A stretch of 64,000 nucleotides of DNA from Fontivita pretiosa (GCF_050410795.1 NZ_CP191258.1:4340001-4404000), one strand, 5' to 3'. Positions 51,778 to 61,158 are shown, counted from the stretch's first letter. Program-made: numbers and translations. The notes: a model not told the origin generated them from the sequence alone.

Positions 51778-54174
51778 TCATCCGTCCTTCGCGCGGGCCG
51801 GCAGGGACTGCTCCTGGCCGCTGTAGTCTACCGAGGCTGCGTGCGCTGCGTCGATGACGACATTGAATCTCCGCTGCCGCGGCATGCCGGCAAATCCGCC
51901 GATCCGCCGCCCCAATGTGAGCAGGCCGGCGCGGTCGCTCCAACGGATGGGAGTCCAGGTGAACTCGCCCGATTCGTACCCGTAGCCGTCGCCTTCGTCG
52001 TCGTACAGGTCGCAGCTCGCGTCGGCCCCGCCATACACGCGAAGCTCGATCGGGCCATGCGGTTGTTCGTTGGCGTGCTGCATCAGCGGGCCCATCGGAA
52101 TGATCGACCCGCCACGGACGAACAGCGGCAGACTCGACAGCGGCGCCGGCGCGTCGATCGTCTGGCTGCCGGCGTATCGCTGGTTCGTCCAGAAGTCGAT
52201 CCAATCGCATCCCGCGGGCAGGTAGACGCGTCGGGACGTAGCGGCGGGCTGGGTTACCGGGCAGACCAGCATCGCCGGGCCGAACATGAACTGATCATCG
52301 ATACTCAGCGCCTTTGCATCATGCCGGAAATCAAACGCCAGCGCGCGCATCATCGTGTAGTCGCGATGCGTCTCCCACGCGGCCAATGAATAGATGTACG
52401 GCAGCAGTCGATAACGCAGGTGAAGGAACTTGACCAGCGTGTCGTACCAGACCGATCCCGGCTCGCCGAAGCGCCAGATCTCCCTGGGCGTATCGGTGCC
52501 ATGCGCGCGGAGCATCGGCAGGAAGCAGCCGAGCTGGAACCAGCGGACATACAGCTCGCGGTAGGCTTCGTCCTCGCAGCCGCGCGGATAGTCACCGTTC
52601 CAGAACCACTGCTCCTTCTTCGCGACGAAGAATCCACCGACATCCAGCGTCCAGCGCGGGTTGCCCGTGATGCAGAAGTTGAGCCCATCAGCGATCTGCT
52701 TCCGCAACACCTCCCATCGCGCTGAAATATCCCCCGACCATGTAATCGTGCCGTATCGCTGCTGGCCGGAGTAGCTGCTGCGCGTCAGATTCACGACGCG
52801 CTTGTCGCTGCTGACGGATCGCTGCCCTTCATAGATGCCCTGAGAGTGAAGCAGCGAGTAGGCGTTGATGAACTCCGGATCGAGGTACTTCTTGAACTGC
52901 TCGACGTTCATCACCAGCCTCTTCCAAGGCTCGGGCTTGACCTTGCCCCGCCAGTCGCCCTCGAACGGCTCCGTGCAGTCACACCACCATGCATCGGTGC
53001 CGTATTGGAAGATCCCCTCGTTGCATTGCTTCCAGTACAGTGCCCGTCCCGCGGCGGAAAAGGCGTCGTAGTTCGCGTCGTTGCCCAGCAGCAGACCGGC
53101 CTGACGCATCTGGACCTGATTCGGGCACTCCCCGCGCATCGACGGCCAGATCGACACCATGAACTTCACGTTCATTGCATGCAGATCGTCGCAGAGCTGC
53201 TTCACATCCGGATACCGCGCCGGATCGAAGCTCTTTTGTCCCCACTGCCCCTTCGGCCAGCTCTGCCAGTCCTGCACGATGCAGTCCAGCGGCAGGTTCC
53301 TGCGGCGATACTCCCTGGCGATCTCCAGCAGTTCTTGCTGGCTCCGGTAGTGTTCCTTCGACTGGATGTACCCGTACGCCCAGCGCGGAAACATCGGCAC
53401 CCCGCCAGTGAGCTTGCGATAGCCCGCGACGATCTGGTCGAGCTCCGGCCCGTAGATGAAATAGAAGTCCATCTCGTCATCCACGTCCGTCCAGAAGTAC
53501 GAGCCGTACTGGTCGTCGTGAAAGCTCGCCAGCGAGTAGCTGTCCCACAGGATCCCCCAGCCGCGCGACGAGACGATCATCGGCACGGCTACCTTCATGT
53601 TCTGCTGATACAGGTACTGACTGTGCCCTCGGTAGTTGAGGATGCCTTCTTCATGCTGCCCCAGGCCATAGATCGCCTCTCCATCGGCGAACTCGAATTC
53701 GAGCCTGGTGGAGCAGGCGGTGCGATCCAAAACGGTCGTGTAGTTCTGCGCCGAGGTTCGCACGCCATCGACGGTGCGCGTCTCCTGAACGCGCGCCGAC
53801 TTGTCGAAGATGTTGCGATAGACCGGCACCTCGTCGAGTGTCTTGCCGCCGCGCGCCGGCTCGCGAACCAGCACGCTGCCCGCCGCGTCGGTCCAGGTGA
53901 AAGCCCCGGTGGACTTGAGGATGCTGAGCCGCAGCGATGCGGTAGATAGAGTGATCGACACATCATCTTCGCGCAGTTCCCACGGCGCGTTCTGCCGTGG
54001 CTGCGGCAGAATCATGTAACCGGGTGCATCGGCAAACGTATTGCGCAGGGTGTGGGTGACACGGATGATCCGCTCATCGATGATCCGCAGCCGCAGCAAC
54101 CCGCCGTCGCCGTGAAGGATCAGGGCATCTTCCTGTCGTTCGTGTCGAGTGATCCGCATGCCGGGGAGCATCAT
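51778..54174 (-). CDS. Glycoside hydrolase family 31 (alpha-glucosidase/alpha-xylosidase-like)
   Basis: A 798-residue GH31 protein. The start is placed at ATG 54174 in an ATGA overlap with the upstream pectate lyase stop; the open frame extends much further but overlaps that gene. N-terminal beta-sandwich (IYGLGQHEEGILNYRG), TIM barrel with the nucleophile Asp in YGTDAWWCDCTEP, acid/base Asp in ITWSGDISARW, and a C-terminal sandwich (LPLFVRGGSIIPMGPL). Closest in layout to alpha-xylosidases. No signal peptide, so it is probably cytoplasmic or exported by another route. Together with the pectate lyase it suggests breakdown of pectin or xyloglucan-like plant polymers. Confidence 0.92.
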   Translation of the reverse strand: MMLPGMRITRHERQEDALILHGDGGLLRLRIIDERIIRVTHTLRNTFADAPGYMILPQPRQNAPWELREDDVSITLSTASLRLSILKSTGAFTWTDAAGSVLVREPARGGKTLDEVPVYRNIFDKSARVQETRTVDGVRTSAQNYTTVLDRTACSTRLEFEFADGEAIYGLGQHEEGILNYRGHSQYLYQQNMKVAVPMIVSSRGWGILWDSYSLASFHDDQYGSYFWTDVDDEMDFYFIYGPELDQIVAGYRKLTGGVPMFPRWAYGYIQSKEHYRSQQELLEIAREYRRRNLPLDCIVQDWQSWPKGQWGQKSFDPARYPDVKQLCDDLHAMNVKFMVSIWPSMRGECPNQVQMRQAGLLLGNDANYDAFSAAGRALYWKQCNEGIFQYGTDAWWCDCTEPFEGDWRGKVKPEPWKRLVMNVEQFKKYLDPEFINAYSLLHSQGIYEGQRSVSSDKRVVNLTRSSYSGQQRYGTITWSGDISARWEVLRKQIADGLNFCITGNPRWTLDVGGFFVAKKEQWFWNGDYPRGCEDEAYRELYVRWFQLGCFLPMLRAHGTDTPREIWRFGEPGSVWYDTLVKFLHLRYRLLPYIYSLAAWETHRDYTMMRALAFDFRHDAKALSIDDQFMFGPAMLVCPVTQPAATSRRVYLPAGCDWIDFWTNQRYAGSQTIDAPAPLSSLPLFVRGGSIIPMGPLMQHANEQPHGPIELRVYGGADASCDLYDDEGDGYGYESGEFTWTPIRWSDRAGLLTLGRRIGGFAGMPRQRRFNVVIDAAHAASVDYSGQEQSLPARAKDG

Positions 54175-56570
54175 ACGCGACGACGGCGGCCGCGCGCAGC
54201 GCACAGCACGATGCCAAGGCCCGCCAAACCGCAGCCGGCCGGATCGGGCACGCTGGCAATGGGAAGCCCCAGCTCCGCAAGCGCGTCCAGCAGTGTGGAC
54301 AGCCCCTGGGGATTGGCGATGCCCGCCTGCCAGTTCATCGCCAGCAGCTCCAGGTCGTTTGCATCGATCAGCCCGTCGTAGTTGAAGTCGCCGGATGCCC
54401 AGTAGCCCGAGGACTGCCAGTTCATCGCCAGCTTGTACACGTCTCGGATGTCCACCCGCCCGTCGAGCGTCGCATCGCCCAAGAAAGTCACGCCCATCAC
54501 AACCGTGGTGCTGTCCACCGCCTGGCCGGCGAACGTGGCGATGCCCAGCTCGCCCGCCTCGGCGATGCCGATGCCCGTTCCCGGCAGCGCCCGCACCAGT
54601 GCGCTGTTGATCCCCGCGCCGTCCCACTGGCCGTTGTCGTAGCCGCTGATGATCTGCGCCAGCAACGAAGCCAGCGGACTGCTGGCGGGGTCGGCATAGT
54701 CGAAGATCCCGGCGCCGCCCAGGTCCAGCGCGCCGCCGTTGAAGCGGATGCTGCTGGTTTCGCCGACGCGCACGAGCTTGTGCGCGCGGATCCATCCGGC
54801 GTTCAGTGACAGCGTGGCGCTTGCTCCGCCGCCGCCCACCAGCAACGTGCCCGCGTGCTGTCCGACTGCGTCGACCAGCACCGTGCCCGTCGTGATCCGC
54901 GCCGTATCGTACTTGCTCGGCTGCCAGACAATGTCCCAGTTGGTGATCTGCGCGTAACGGTTGCTCGTCGCGCCGCTGAAGGTGATCGGGGTCGGCGCCG
55001 GCCACTCGGCAAGCTCGTTGATGTACTCCTCGAGGTTGGTGTAGCCGTCGGAGTCGAAATCGCCGTTGTTGCTTGGGGCGTTGGGGTTCAGCCCATGCGC
55101 GATTTCCCAGGCGTTGGGGATGCCGTCGCCGTCGGTGTCGAAGCCCGCCGGACGGCTGACCACGGGCGTGTTCAGCATCGCGCGCCACTCGACGCCCTCG
55201 TTGGGGTCGGGGTTGAACGGATCATCCGCCCAGGCGACGATTCGCCCGGTGCCCGTGCGGGCTTCGTGCGCGATCCGCTCATCGATGGTGTCGATGACGG
55301 CGTCGCGCATCCACCAGTTGGCGCCGGCATAGCTGAGCACGCGGTTGAACGCGACAGTGGCGCTGTCGGTCACGCCGAAGTAGGGCACCGAGAAAGCCGA
55401 GTCGGTAACGAACGTGGAGGATCCGAAGTCGCTGTTGCTCAGCGCCACACCGTCCAGCGCGTCGCCGTCCTTGTTGATGTCCTTCAGATTCCCCAGGTGA
55501 AACACGCGTGTGCCGGTGGAGTTGTTGCCGCTGAAGATGCCGGTCCCTCCGGATCGGCTGGTGGTCAACGTGCTGGTTCCGCCCACCGGGTCTTCTCCGC
55601 CCGGGCCGGCGAGGTAGAAGTTGCCTACGAACTTGTTGAAGCTTGGCTGTCCGGCGCCGCCGGTGCCGGCGGTGCCCAGCCAGTTGTAAAAGACGTTGTT
55701 TCGGAAGTCATTGTGGGCGCCGGTGCCGACCTCGCTGCCGACGCGTGGAAGCCGGCCCTTCAGATGCGCGTAGAGGTTGTGGTGTACGCTGAACTTGGCG
55801 TTCGAGCCTCCCTGAAGAAGCGAGCCCAGCGCGTGACCGGTGTAGGTGAGGGTGCCGGCCTCGGCGTCGGCCTGCGGATAGTTTTGCCCCTGCGCGATGT
55901 TCGAGTACTGGATGGTCACATTGCCCGCCAGCTCGTTGGCGGAAATCGTCTCGTCGGTGGCATAAACGGTGGTGACGTGATCGATCATCACGTTGGTGGC
56001 ACTGATGTCCAGGGCATCATAAACGTAGGAGTCGGGGAAATCTCCGGGCGTGGGGGGCTTGCCAGGTTCATTGAAGTTGCGATTGCCGTAGCCCGGGGCA
56101 AAGGTGATGTTGCGGATGATGTTGTTGCTGCCCGGCTTGGTTACCCCGCCCATGATGATCACCCGCCCCGGCGCGGTCTGCCCGGCCAGCGTGATGTTCG
56201 AGGGGATCGTGAACCGCGATTGCGTGTCCCAGCCGTTGCCGTTGCCGTCCCAGCCCGCGACCGAGCGACCAAGATTGATCACGCCCGCGACGTCGAAGAC
56301 GATCGTGCGTGGCCCGGCGGGGAAGTTGGCATCGTTCAGGCCGTAGCGAAGCGTGCCCGGGGCGTTGTCCGCGAAGCTGGCATCGAGCCGGGTGACATGA
56401 TAGACGACTCCGCCGCGTCCGCCGCTGACTGTCCCCGCGGCGCCGTCGGCTCCGGGAAAGGCGGGGATGGTCTGCGCTGCCAGCGTGGCGGTCATGCCCA
56501 GCACTGACCAAGCGCCAAATGGAGCCGAACGGATGAATCGCGTCCTCCGCCTCGCACAGGTTGGTGCCAT
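54171..56570 (-). CDS. Secreted pectate lyase-like protein with dockerin-like repeats and PEP-CTERM tail
   Basis: A 799-residue exported protein from ATG 56570 (GAGGGA 6 nt upstream). After the signal region, residues of about 35-330 form a right-handed beta-helix of the polysaccharide lyase 1 type (PGTLRYGLNDANFPAGPRTI, SNITLAGQTAPGRVIIMGG, NVMIDHVTTVYATDE). Next is a Ca2+-binding DTDGDGIPNAWEIAHGL segment, a beta-rich autotransporter-like region, two dockerin-like repeats (DATLDGRVDIRDVYKLAMNW, DFNYDGLIDANDLELLAMNW), and a C-terminal sorting tail (VPDPAGCGLAGLGIVLC then RGRRRR). The tail has VPDP instead of the usual VPEP. Cleaves pectate-like polymers, by family inference. Confidence 0.88.
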   Translation of the reverse strand: MAPTCARRRTRFIRSAPFGAWSVLGMTATLAAQTIPAFPGADGAAGTVSGGRGGVVYHVTRLDASFADNAPGTLRYGLNDANFPAGPRTIVFDVAGVINLGRSVAGWDGNGNGWDTQSRFTIPSNITLAGQTAPGRVIIMGGVTKPGSNNIIRNITFAPGYGNRNFNEPGKPPTPGDFPDSYVYDALDISATNVMIDHVTTVYATDETISANELAGNVTIQYSNIAQGQNYPQADAEAGTLTYTGHALGSLLQGGSNAKFSVHHNLYAHLKGRLPRVGSEVGTGAHNDFRNNVFYNWLGTAGTGGAGQPSFNKFVGNFYLAGPGGEDPVGGTSTLTTSRSGGTGIFSGNNSTGTRVFHLGNLKDINKDGDALDGVALSNSDFGSSTFVTDSAFSVPYFGVTDSATVAFNRVLSYAGANWWMRDAVIDTIDERIAHEARTGTGRIVAWADDPFNPDPNEGVEWRAMLNTPVVSRPAGFDTDGDGIPNAWEIAHGLNPNAPSNNGDFDSDGYTNLEEYINELAEWPAPTPITFSGATSNRYAQITNWDIVWQPSKYDTARITTGTVLVDAVGQHAGTLLVGGGGASATLSLNAGWIRAHKLVRVGETSSIRFNGGALDLGGAGIFDYADPASSPLASLLAQIISGYDNGQWDGAGINSALVRALPGTGIGIAEAGELGIATFAGQAVDSTTVVMGVTFLGDATLDGRVDIRDVYKLAMNWQSSGYWASGDFNYDGLIDANDLELLAMNWQAGIANPQGLSTLLDALAELGLPIASVPDPAGCGLAGLGIVLCAARGRRRRV

Positions 56571-56674
56571 GCAGTGTCCCTCAGGCTGAATCGGTGCGGC
56601 ATCAGCGCCGCCGGCAACGGCAAGTCTTGCAGCCCAAGGTATCGGGTGTCGCTCGATGCGGCAGTGCGATCCAG

Positions 56675-56689
56675 CGTAATTGTTTTACG
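56675..56689. promoter_or_regulatory. Candidate operator in divergent promoter region
   Basis: CGTAATTGTTTTACG is a 5-bp inverted repeat with a 5-bp spacer in the only AT-rich patch of the 290-bp region between the pectate lyase and the divergent dehydrogenase gene. It could bind a regulator shared by both operons. The remaining sequence (56571-56861) shows no gene. Confidence 0.3.
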
Positions 56690-56861
56690 ATTTGGCGCAG
56701 GGGCCGGGACGCCGCCCGTGAGTTTTCCGGCCAAATTGAGCCGTCGCTGATGCGCGGCAGCCGCAGGCGCATTCGGGCGGCATTGTCGCGCGCCGGGCGG
56801 TCGCTTAGCATCTGCCGCAGGCCAGGCGTGCGCGGCAGCCGCAACGCGGCCTGGCACACGC

Positions 56862-58004
56862 ATGAACAGCATCACGCAACGACTCATCACGCTGCACCAG
56901 CCACGCACGCTCGTCTTCGGCGCGGGCGCGATCGAACAGTGCGCCCAGGACCTGGCCGCGCGGCGGTTCGGGCGACGCTTCATCGTCACCTCGCCGCCGA
57001 CGCGATCGTTGTGCCGTCCACTGCAATCGGATGGCACGGTGATCTGGGACGGCGTGTCCCAGGAGCCGACGATCCAGACTTTTTTGGACGCGCTGGCGGC
57101 GGCGCGACAGGCGCGGGCGGACGTCGTCATCGGCCTGGGCGGGGGAAGTGCGATGGACGTGGCCAAGCTCGTCGCCGCGTTCGTTGACAGCCAGCAGGAC
57201 ATCCGCGATGCCTTCGGAATCGGAAAGCTCGCCGGACGATCCACCGGCCTGGTGTGCCTGCCGACGACCTCCGGCACCGGAAGCGAAGTTTCGCCCAACG
57301 CGATCCTGCTCGATGAAACGGATCAACTCAAAAAGGGCGTGATCAGCCCGCACCTGATGCCCGACGCCGCCTACGTCGATCCGGCCCTGACGCTGAGCGT
57401 TCCGCCCGCGGTCACCGCCTCCACGGGAATGGATGCGCTGACGCACTGCATCGAGGCGTACGCGAACAGACTGGCGCACCCGATGATCGATCTGTATGCG
57501 CTTCAGGGGGTGAGGCTGATCGCGCAGAACCTGGCGCGCGCCGTCGAGCATGGAAATGACCTTGAGGCGCGGACGAACCTGGCGCTGGGCAGCCTGTACG
57601 GCGGGATTGTGCTGGGTCCGGTGAACACCGGGGCGGTGCACGCGCTGGCGTATCCGCTGGGCGGGGAATTTCACGTGGCGCATGGCGTGTCCAATGCGGT
57701 CCTGCTGCCGCACGTGCTGGAGTTCAACCTCCCGGCTGCGCCGGATCGTTATGCCGACATCGCCATCGCGCTGGGCGCGCAACGCGGCGGCGACGATCTG
57801 GAGACCGCGCGGCGGGGGCTTGAGATCATCAAGGATCTGTCACGCCGATGTGCGATACCCTCGCGGTTGTCGGAGCTGAACATTCCCCGCGATGCCATCG
57901 AGCGAATGGCTCGCGCGGCCATGACCGTCACGCGTCTGCTGGAGCGGAATGTCAGGCCGCTGACCCTGGACGATGCGATCGAAATCTACAGGAGCGCATT
58001 CTGA
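56862..58004 (+). CDS. Iron-containing alcohol dehydrogenase
   Basis: A 380-residue group III (iron-dependent) dehydrogenase: NAD-binding VVIGLGGGSAMDVAKLVAAF, family signature region STGMDALTHCIEAYANRLAH, and metal ligands in GAVHALAYPLGGEFHVAHG. Oxidises or reduces alcohols or aldehydes with NAD(P). First gene of a four-gene operon with a DapA-type aldolase, PdxA2 and a four-carbon acid sugar kinase; the stop is 2 bp before the next start. Its product in this pathway is unknown; it may reduce or oxidise the aldehyde made by the lyase. Confidence 0.93.
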   Translation: MNSITQRLITLHQPRTLVFGAGAIEQCAQDLAARRFGRRFIVTSPPTRSLCRPLQSDGTVIWDGVSQEPTIQTFLDALAAARQARADVVIGLGGGSAMDVAKLVAAFVDSQQDIRDAFGIGKLAGRSTGLVCLPTTSGTGSEVSPNAILLDETDQLKKGVISPHLMPDAAYVDPALTLSVPPAVTASTGMDALTHCIEAYANRLAHPMIDLYALQGVRLIAQNLARAVEHGNDLEARTNLALGSLYGGIVLGPVNTGAVHALAYPLGGEFHVAHGVSNAVLLPHVLEFNLPAAPDRYADIAIALGAQRGGDDLETARRGLEIIKDLSRRCAIPSRLSELNIPRDAIERMARAAMTVTRLLERNVRPLTLDDAIEIYRSAF

Positions 58005-58006
58005 CC

Positions 58007-58927
58007 GTGAACGACACGAACGCAAACACGAACCTGAAGACAAACCCACAGACGCCAGGGGGCGCCGCCGCAGGCACCAACAGGTATTGTGGCGTGGTTG
58101 TCCCGATGGTCTCCCCGTTCACGCCCGCCGGCGACATCGATCAGCAGGCCGTGCCACGCGTGGTCGAGCTTCTGCTGGCCGGAAGGGTTGCCGGAATCTT
58201 CCCGCTGGGCACGACCGGCGAGGCGGCGTCCATCCACCCGATGGAACGTCGCAAGCTCGTGGAATACACCGTCGCCGCCGTCAACGGCCGCGCCATGGTC
58301 TACGCCGGAATCTCCAGCAACTGCTTCCGCGAGTCGGTCGAGGCCGCCAGGGATTACAGCAGTTTCGGCGTCGATGCCGTCGTGGCGCACATGCCCTGCT
58401 ACTATCCGTTGAACGATGCGGAGATCGAGGCGTATTTCCTTCGCCTGGCCGACAGCGTTCCGCTGCCGCTGGTGCTGTACAACATCCCCATTACCACGCA
58501 TCATCACATTTCGCTGGACGTGGTTGACCGCCTTCGCCGGCATCCGAACATCGTGGCGATCAAGGACTCGGCCAATGACGCGCATCGGCTGACGGAGCTG
58601 CTGCGGCGATGCGGCGGGCGGGGCGGATTCCCGGTGCTTCTGGGTTCCAGTTCGCTGTTCACGCACGGGCTGAAACACGGCGGAGTCGGGCTGGTCCCCA
58701 GCGGAGCACACCTGGTTGCAGCGGAGTACACCGCCATGTACGAGGCCGCCATGGCCCAGCGATGGGACGAGGTCGAACGCCTCCAGCGCGAGACCGACGC
58801 GGTGTGTGCCCAGTACCTGAAAGGCCGGAGCCTCGGCGAGGGGCTGGCGGTATTGAAGTGGATGCTCGAGCAGCGCGGTATCTGCCGCCGCACCATGCTC
58901 CCGCCGATTCGAGATTACCAGGGATAG
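58007..58927 (+). CDS. Dihydrodipicolinate synthase (DapA) family aldolase/lyase
   Basis: A 306-residue protein from GTG 58007 with AGGAG about 12 nt upstream; the longer frame overlaps the dehydrogenase gene. (beta/alpha)8 class I aldolase motifs: PLGTTGEAASIHPMERRKLV, the Tyr in VLYNIPITTHH, and the Schiff-base Lys in VAIKDSANDAHR. The family forms or splits pyruvate-linked keto acids; neighbours argue for a sugar-acid substrate rather than lysine synthesis. An N-terminal stretch of about 25 polar residues (many Asn/Thr) precedes the barrel. Confidence 0.9.
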   Translation: MNDTNANTNLKTNPQTPGGAAAGTNRYCGVVVPMVSPFTPAGDIDQQAVPRVVELLLAGRVAGIFPLGTTGEAASIHPMERRKLVEYTVAAVNGRAMVYAGISSNCFRESVEAARDYSSFGVDAVVAHMPCYYPLNDAEIEAYFLRLADSVPLPLVLYNIPITTHHHISLDVVDRLRRHPNIVAIKDSANDAHRLTELLRRCGGRGGFPVLLGSSSLFTHGLKHGGVGLVPSGAHLVAAEYTAMYEAAMAQRWDEVERLQRETDAVCAQYLKGRSLGEGLAVLKWMLEQRGICRRTMLPPIRDYQG

Positions 58928-58933
58928 CACAAA

Positions 58934-60001
58934 GTGAAACCGATCATCGGCATCAGCATGGGTGATCCGGCCGGGGTCGGGCCGGAGATCATTGCCTCGG
59001 CGCTGGCGAAGGATGTTGTGCATGAGCTTTGCCGGCCGATCGTCATCGGCGATGCATCGGTAATGCGCCGGGCGACGAGTTACGCGCGAACGTTCCAGCA
59101 GATTCATGCCGTCAGGAACGTCGAGGATGCTCATTTTTCGCGCGATGCGATCGACGTCTACGACCTGGGCAACGTCGATGTGCAGAAGCTCGAGATCGGC
59201 AAGGTCTCGGCGATGGCGGGACACGCGGCGTTCGAGGCCGTCCGAGTGCTGATCGAGCTGGCGATGGCCGGCAAGGTCCACGCCACCGTCACCGCGCCGA
59301 TCCACAAGGAGGCCCTGGTCGCGGCGGGACATCATTTCCCCGGCCATACCGAGATCTTCGCGCACTTCACCGGCACCAGCGATTTCACGATGATGCTGGC
59401 GGCGGGGAACGTGCGCGTCGTGCACGTCTCGACGCATGTTTCGCTGCGGCAGGCGTGCGATGCGGTCAGGCAGGACCGCGTGCTGAAGGTGATCCAGCTT
59501 GCCCACGATGCCTGCCGAAAGCTCGGCATCGACCGTCCGAAGATCGGCGTGGCGGGGCTGAACCCTCACGCCAGCGACGGTGGACTGTTCGGCACCGAGG
59601 AACAGCAGCACATCATCCCCGCCATCCAGCAGGCGCGCGCCATGGGCATGGACGTTGAAGGTCCGCAGCCGGCGGACACATTCTTTCCCAAGGTGGTGGC
59701 CGGCGCCTACGACATCGCGGTGGCGATGTACCACGACCAGGGGCACATTCCCGTCAAGCTCCAGGGGTTCAAGTACGATGCCGGGCGCCGGGCGTGGGTG
59801 AGCGTGAGAGGAATCAACGTTTCATTGGGCATGCCGATCATCCGCGCGTCGGTGGATCACGGCACGGCTTTCGACCAGGCGGGCCACGGCACCGCCAGCG
59901 ACGCCAGCCTGCTGGATGCGATCGAGTATGCGGCGAAGATGTCGGCGGCGGGGCAGGGGACGACGGGAGAGCGGACAGCGGGGCAGGGCGCGGCGCGGTA
60001 G
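58934..60001 (+). CDS. 4-hydroxythreonine-4-phosphate dehydrogenase family protein (PdxA2-like)
   Basis: A 355-residue protein starting with GTG 58934. PdxA family: MGDPAGVGPEIIASALA at the N-terminus, VTAPIHKEALVAAGHHFPGH, metal-binding His residues including AMYHDQGHIPVKL, and a C-terminal DHGTAFDQAGHGTASDASL. Paired with a DUF1537 kinase gene, it is more likely PdxA2, which oxidatively decarboxylates four-carbon acid sugar 4-phosphates to dihydroxyacetone phosphate, than the vitamin B6 enzyme. The C-terminal 20 residues are a Gly/Thr/Ala-rich tail. Confidence 0.9.
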   Translation: MKPIIGISMGDPAGVGPEIIASALAKDVVHELCRPIVIGDASVMRRATSYARTFQQIHAVRNVEDAHFSRDAIDVYDLGNVDVQKLEIGKVSAMAGHAAFEAVRVLIELAMAGKVHATVTAPIHKEALVAAGHHFPGHTEIFAHFTGTSDFTMMLAAGNVRVVHVSTHVSLRQACDAVRQDRVLKVIQLAHDACRKLGIDRPKIGVAGLNPHASDGGLFGTEEQQHIIPAIQQARAMGMDVEGPQPADTFFPKVVAGAYDIAVAMYHDQGHIPVKLQGFKYDAGRRAWVSVRGINVSLGMPIIRASVDHGTAFDQAGHGTASDASLLDAIEYAAKMSAAGQGTTGERTAGQGAAR

Positions 60002-60013
60002 CAGGTCCAATCG

Positions 60014-61144
60014 ATGCAGCGTGCACTGGTGATTGCCGACGATCTGAGCGGCGCCGCGGAGATTGCGGGGCTGGGGCATCGGTATGGGCTGAGCGCGCGA
60101 CTGGCTCGCGCGCCGGGCGGTGCACCGGCGTCGCCGGGGCTGAGCGTGTTCGACACGGATTCGCGCGCGTTGCCAGCCGAGTCGGCGGCGCAGTGCGTGC
60201 GGTCGTTGCTCAGGCATCTTGCCGATGAGCCGTTTGACCTGATCTACAAAAAGACCGATTCGGTGCTCCGCGGTCCCGTTCGCGCGGAAATCGAAGCGGT
60301 GATGGAGGTCTTCAATCGACGCGCGGCGTTGCTGGTGGCGGCCAACCCGTCCCGCGGGCGAACCATCCGCCAGGGCGTCTACCGGATCGACGGAGTTCCG
60401 CTGGATCAGACGCCCTTTGCCGATGACCCTGATCATCCGGCCCGATCATCGCATGTGCTGGAGCTGCTGGCGAAGCACGGCACGCAGCGGCTGCACATCG
60501 CCGATCCCAACGCCTGCGCGACGCTGGAGCCTGGAATCACGCTGGGTGATGCCGGCAGCGCCGAAGATGTGGATCGCTGGGCCAGCCTGCTCGATCAGCA
60601 GGTGCTGCCGTGCGGAGGTGCTGATTTTTTCCAGGCGATTCTGCGTCAGCGCGGTCTTGGCCCGGTCAGGCCATTTCTGGACAGGATGCAAGGCGACACG
60701 CGACTGTTCGTCTGCGGTAGCGCGTCGGCATACAGCCGGCAACTTGCCCACATCGCTGAGCGCCATTCGGTGCAGGTTCTGCCGATGCCGGACGACACTG
60801 GAGTGTGGATCGGACAGGTGCGAGCTGCGCTGGAACGCACCGAGCGAGCGATGATCAACATCGCCCGGCCGATCGACCGCTCCCCCGGCGCCAGCCTGCG
60901 GTATCAGGAGGCGCTGGCGGAGGTGGTGGAGGCGGTGCTGCAACGCTCTCGGATCGACCTGATTTTTCTGGAGGGCGGAGCAACGGCGTCGGCGGTCTGC
61001 CGTCGATTGGGCTGGGATACGTTCGCTATCGTCGGCGAGCTTGCCACTGGCGTGGTCGCGATGCAGCCGCAGCGGCCGCAGGCTCCCGGCATCGTCGTCA
61101 AGCCGGGCAGTTATCCCTGGCCGGATGCGGTCTGGCGCGGCTGA
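60014..61144 (+). CDS. Four-carbon acid sugar kinase family protein (DUF1537)
   Basis: A 376-residue kinase. N-terminal domain starts ALVIADDLSGAAEIAG, contains DLIYKKTDSVLRGPVRAEIE and NPSRGRTIRQGVYRIDG; the C-terminal nucleotide-binding domain has LIFLEGGATASAVCRRLGW and VVKPGSYPWPDAV. The family (OtnK/DtnK) phosphorylates threonate, erythronate or 3-oxo-tetronate at C4. Placement next to PdxA2 is the known pairing. It starts 12 bp after the PdxA2 gene and ends 14 bp before the convergent moaB gene. Confidence 0.92.
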   Translation: MQRALVIADDLSGAAEIAGLGHRYGLSARLARAPGGAPASPGLSVFDTDSRALPAESAAQCVRSLLRHLADEPFDLIYKKTDSVLRGPVRAEIEAVMEVFNRRAALLVAANPSRGRTIRQGVYRIDGVPLDQTPFADDPDHPARSSHVLELLAKHGTQRLHIADPNACATLEPGITLGDAGSAEDVDRWASLLDQQVLPCGGADFFQAILRQRGLGPVRPFLDRMQGDTRLFVCGSASAYSRQLAHIAERHSVQVLPMPDDTGVWIGQVRAALERTERAMINIARPIDRSPGASLRYQEALAEVVEAVLQRSRIDLIFLEGGATASAVCRRLGWDTFAIVGELATGVVAMQPQRPQAPGIVVKPGSYPWPDAVWRG

Positions 61145-61158
61145 AGCTGAAGACCGGC

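Noticed and set aside
50585..52210. A 541-codon minus-strand frame opposite TerC
   Set aside because: Antisense of a membrane protein, rich in Asp/Arg/Gln, with no support; TerC and its riboswitch are clear on the plus strand.
54175..55188. N-terminal extension of the GH31 open frame to 1136 residues
   Set aside because: The added part overlaps the pectate lyase gene, is low-complexity Arg/Gly/Ala, and lacks similarity; the ATGA overlap at 54171-54174 gives a better start.
54855..56507. A 550-codon plus-strand frame rich in Val/Gly/Asp opposite the pectate lyase
   Set aside because: Composition follows the antisense of beta-helix codons; the minus strand has the real secreted protein.
57986..59746. 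A 586-codon minus-strand frame opposite the DapA and PdxA2 genes
   Set aside because: It spans two clear plus-strand enzymes and contains no known motif.
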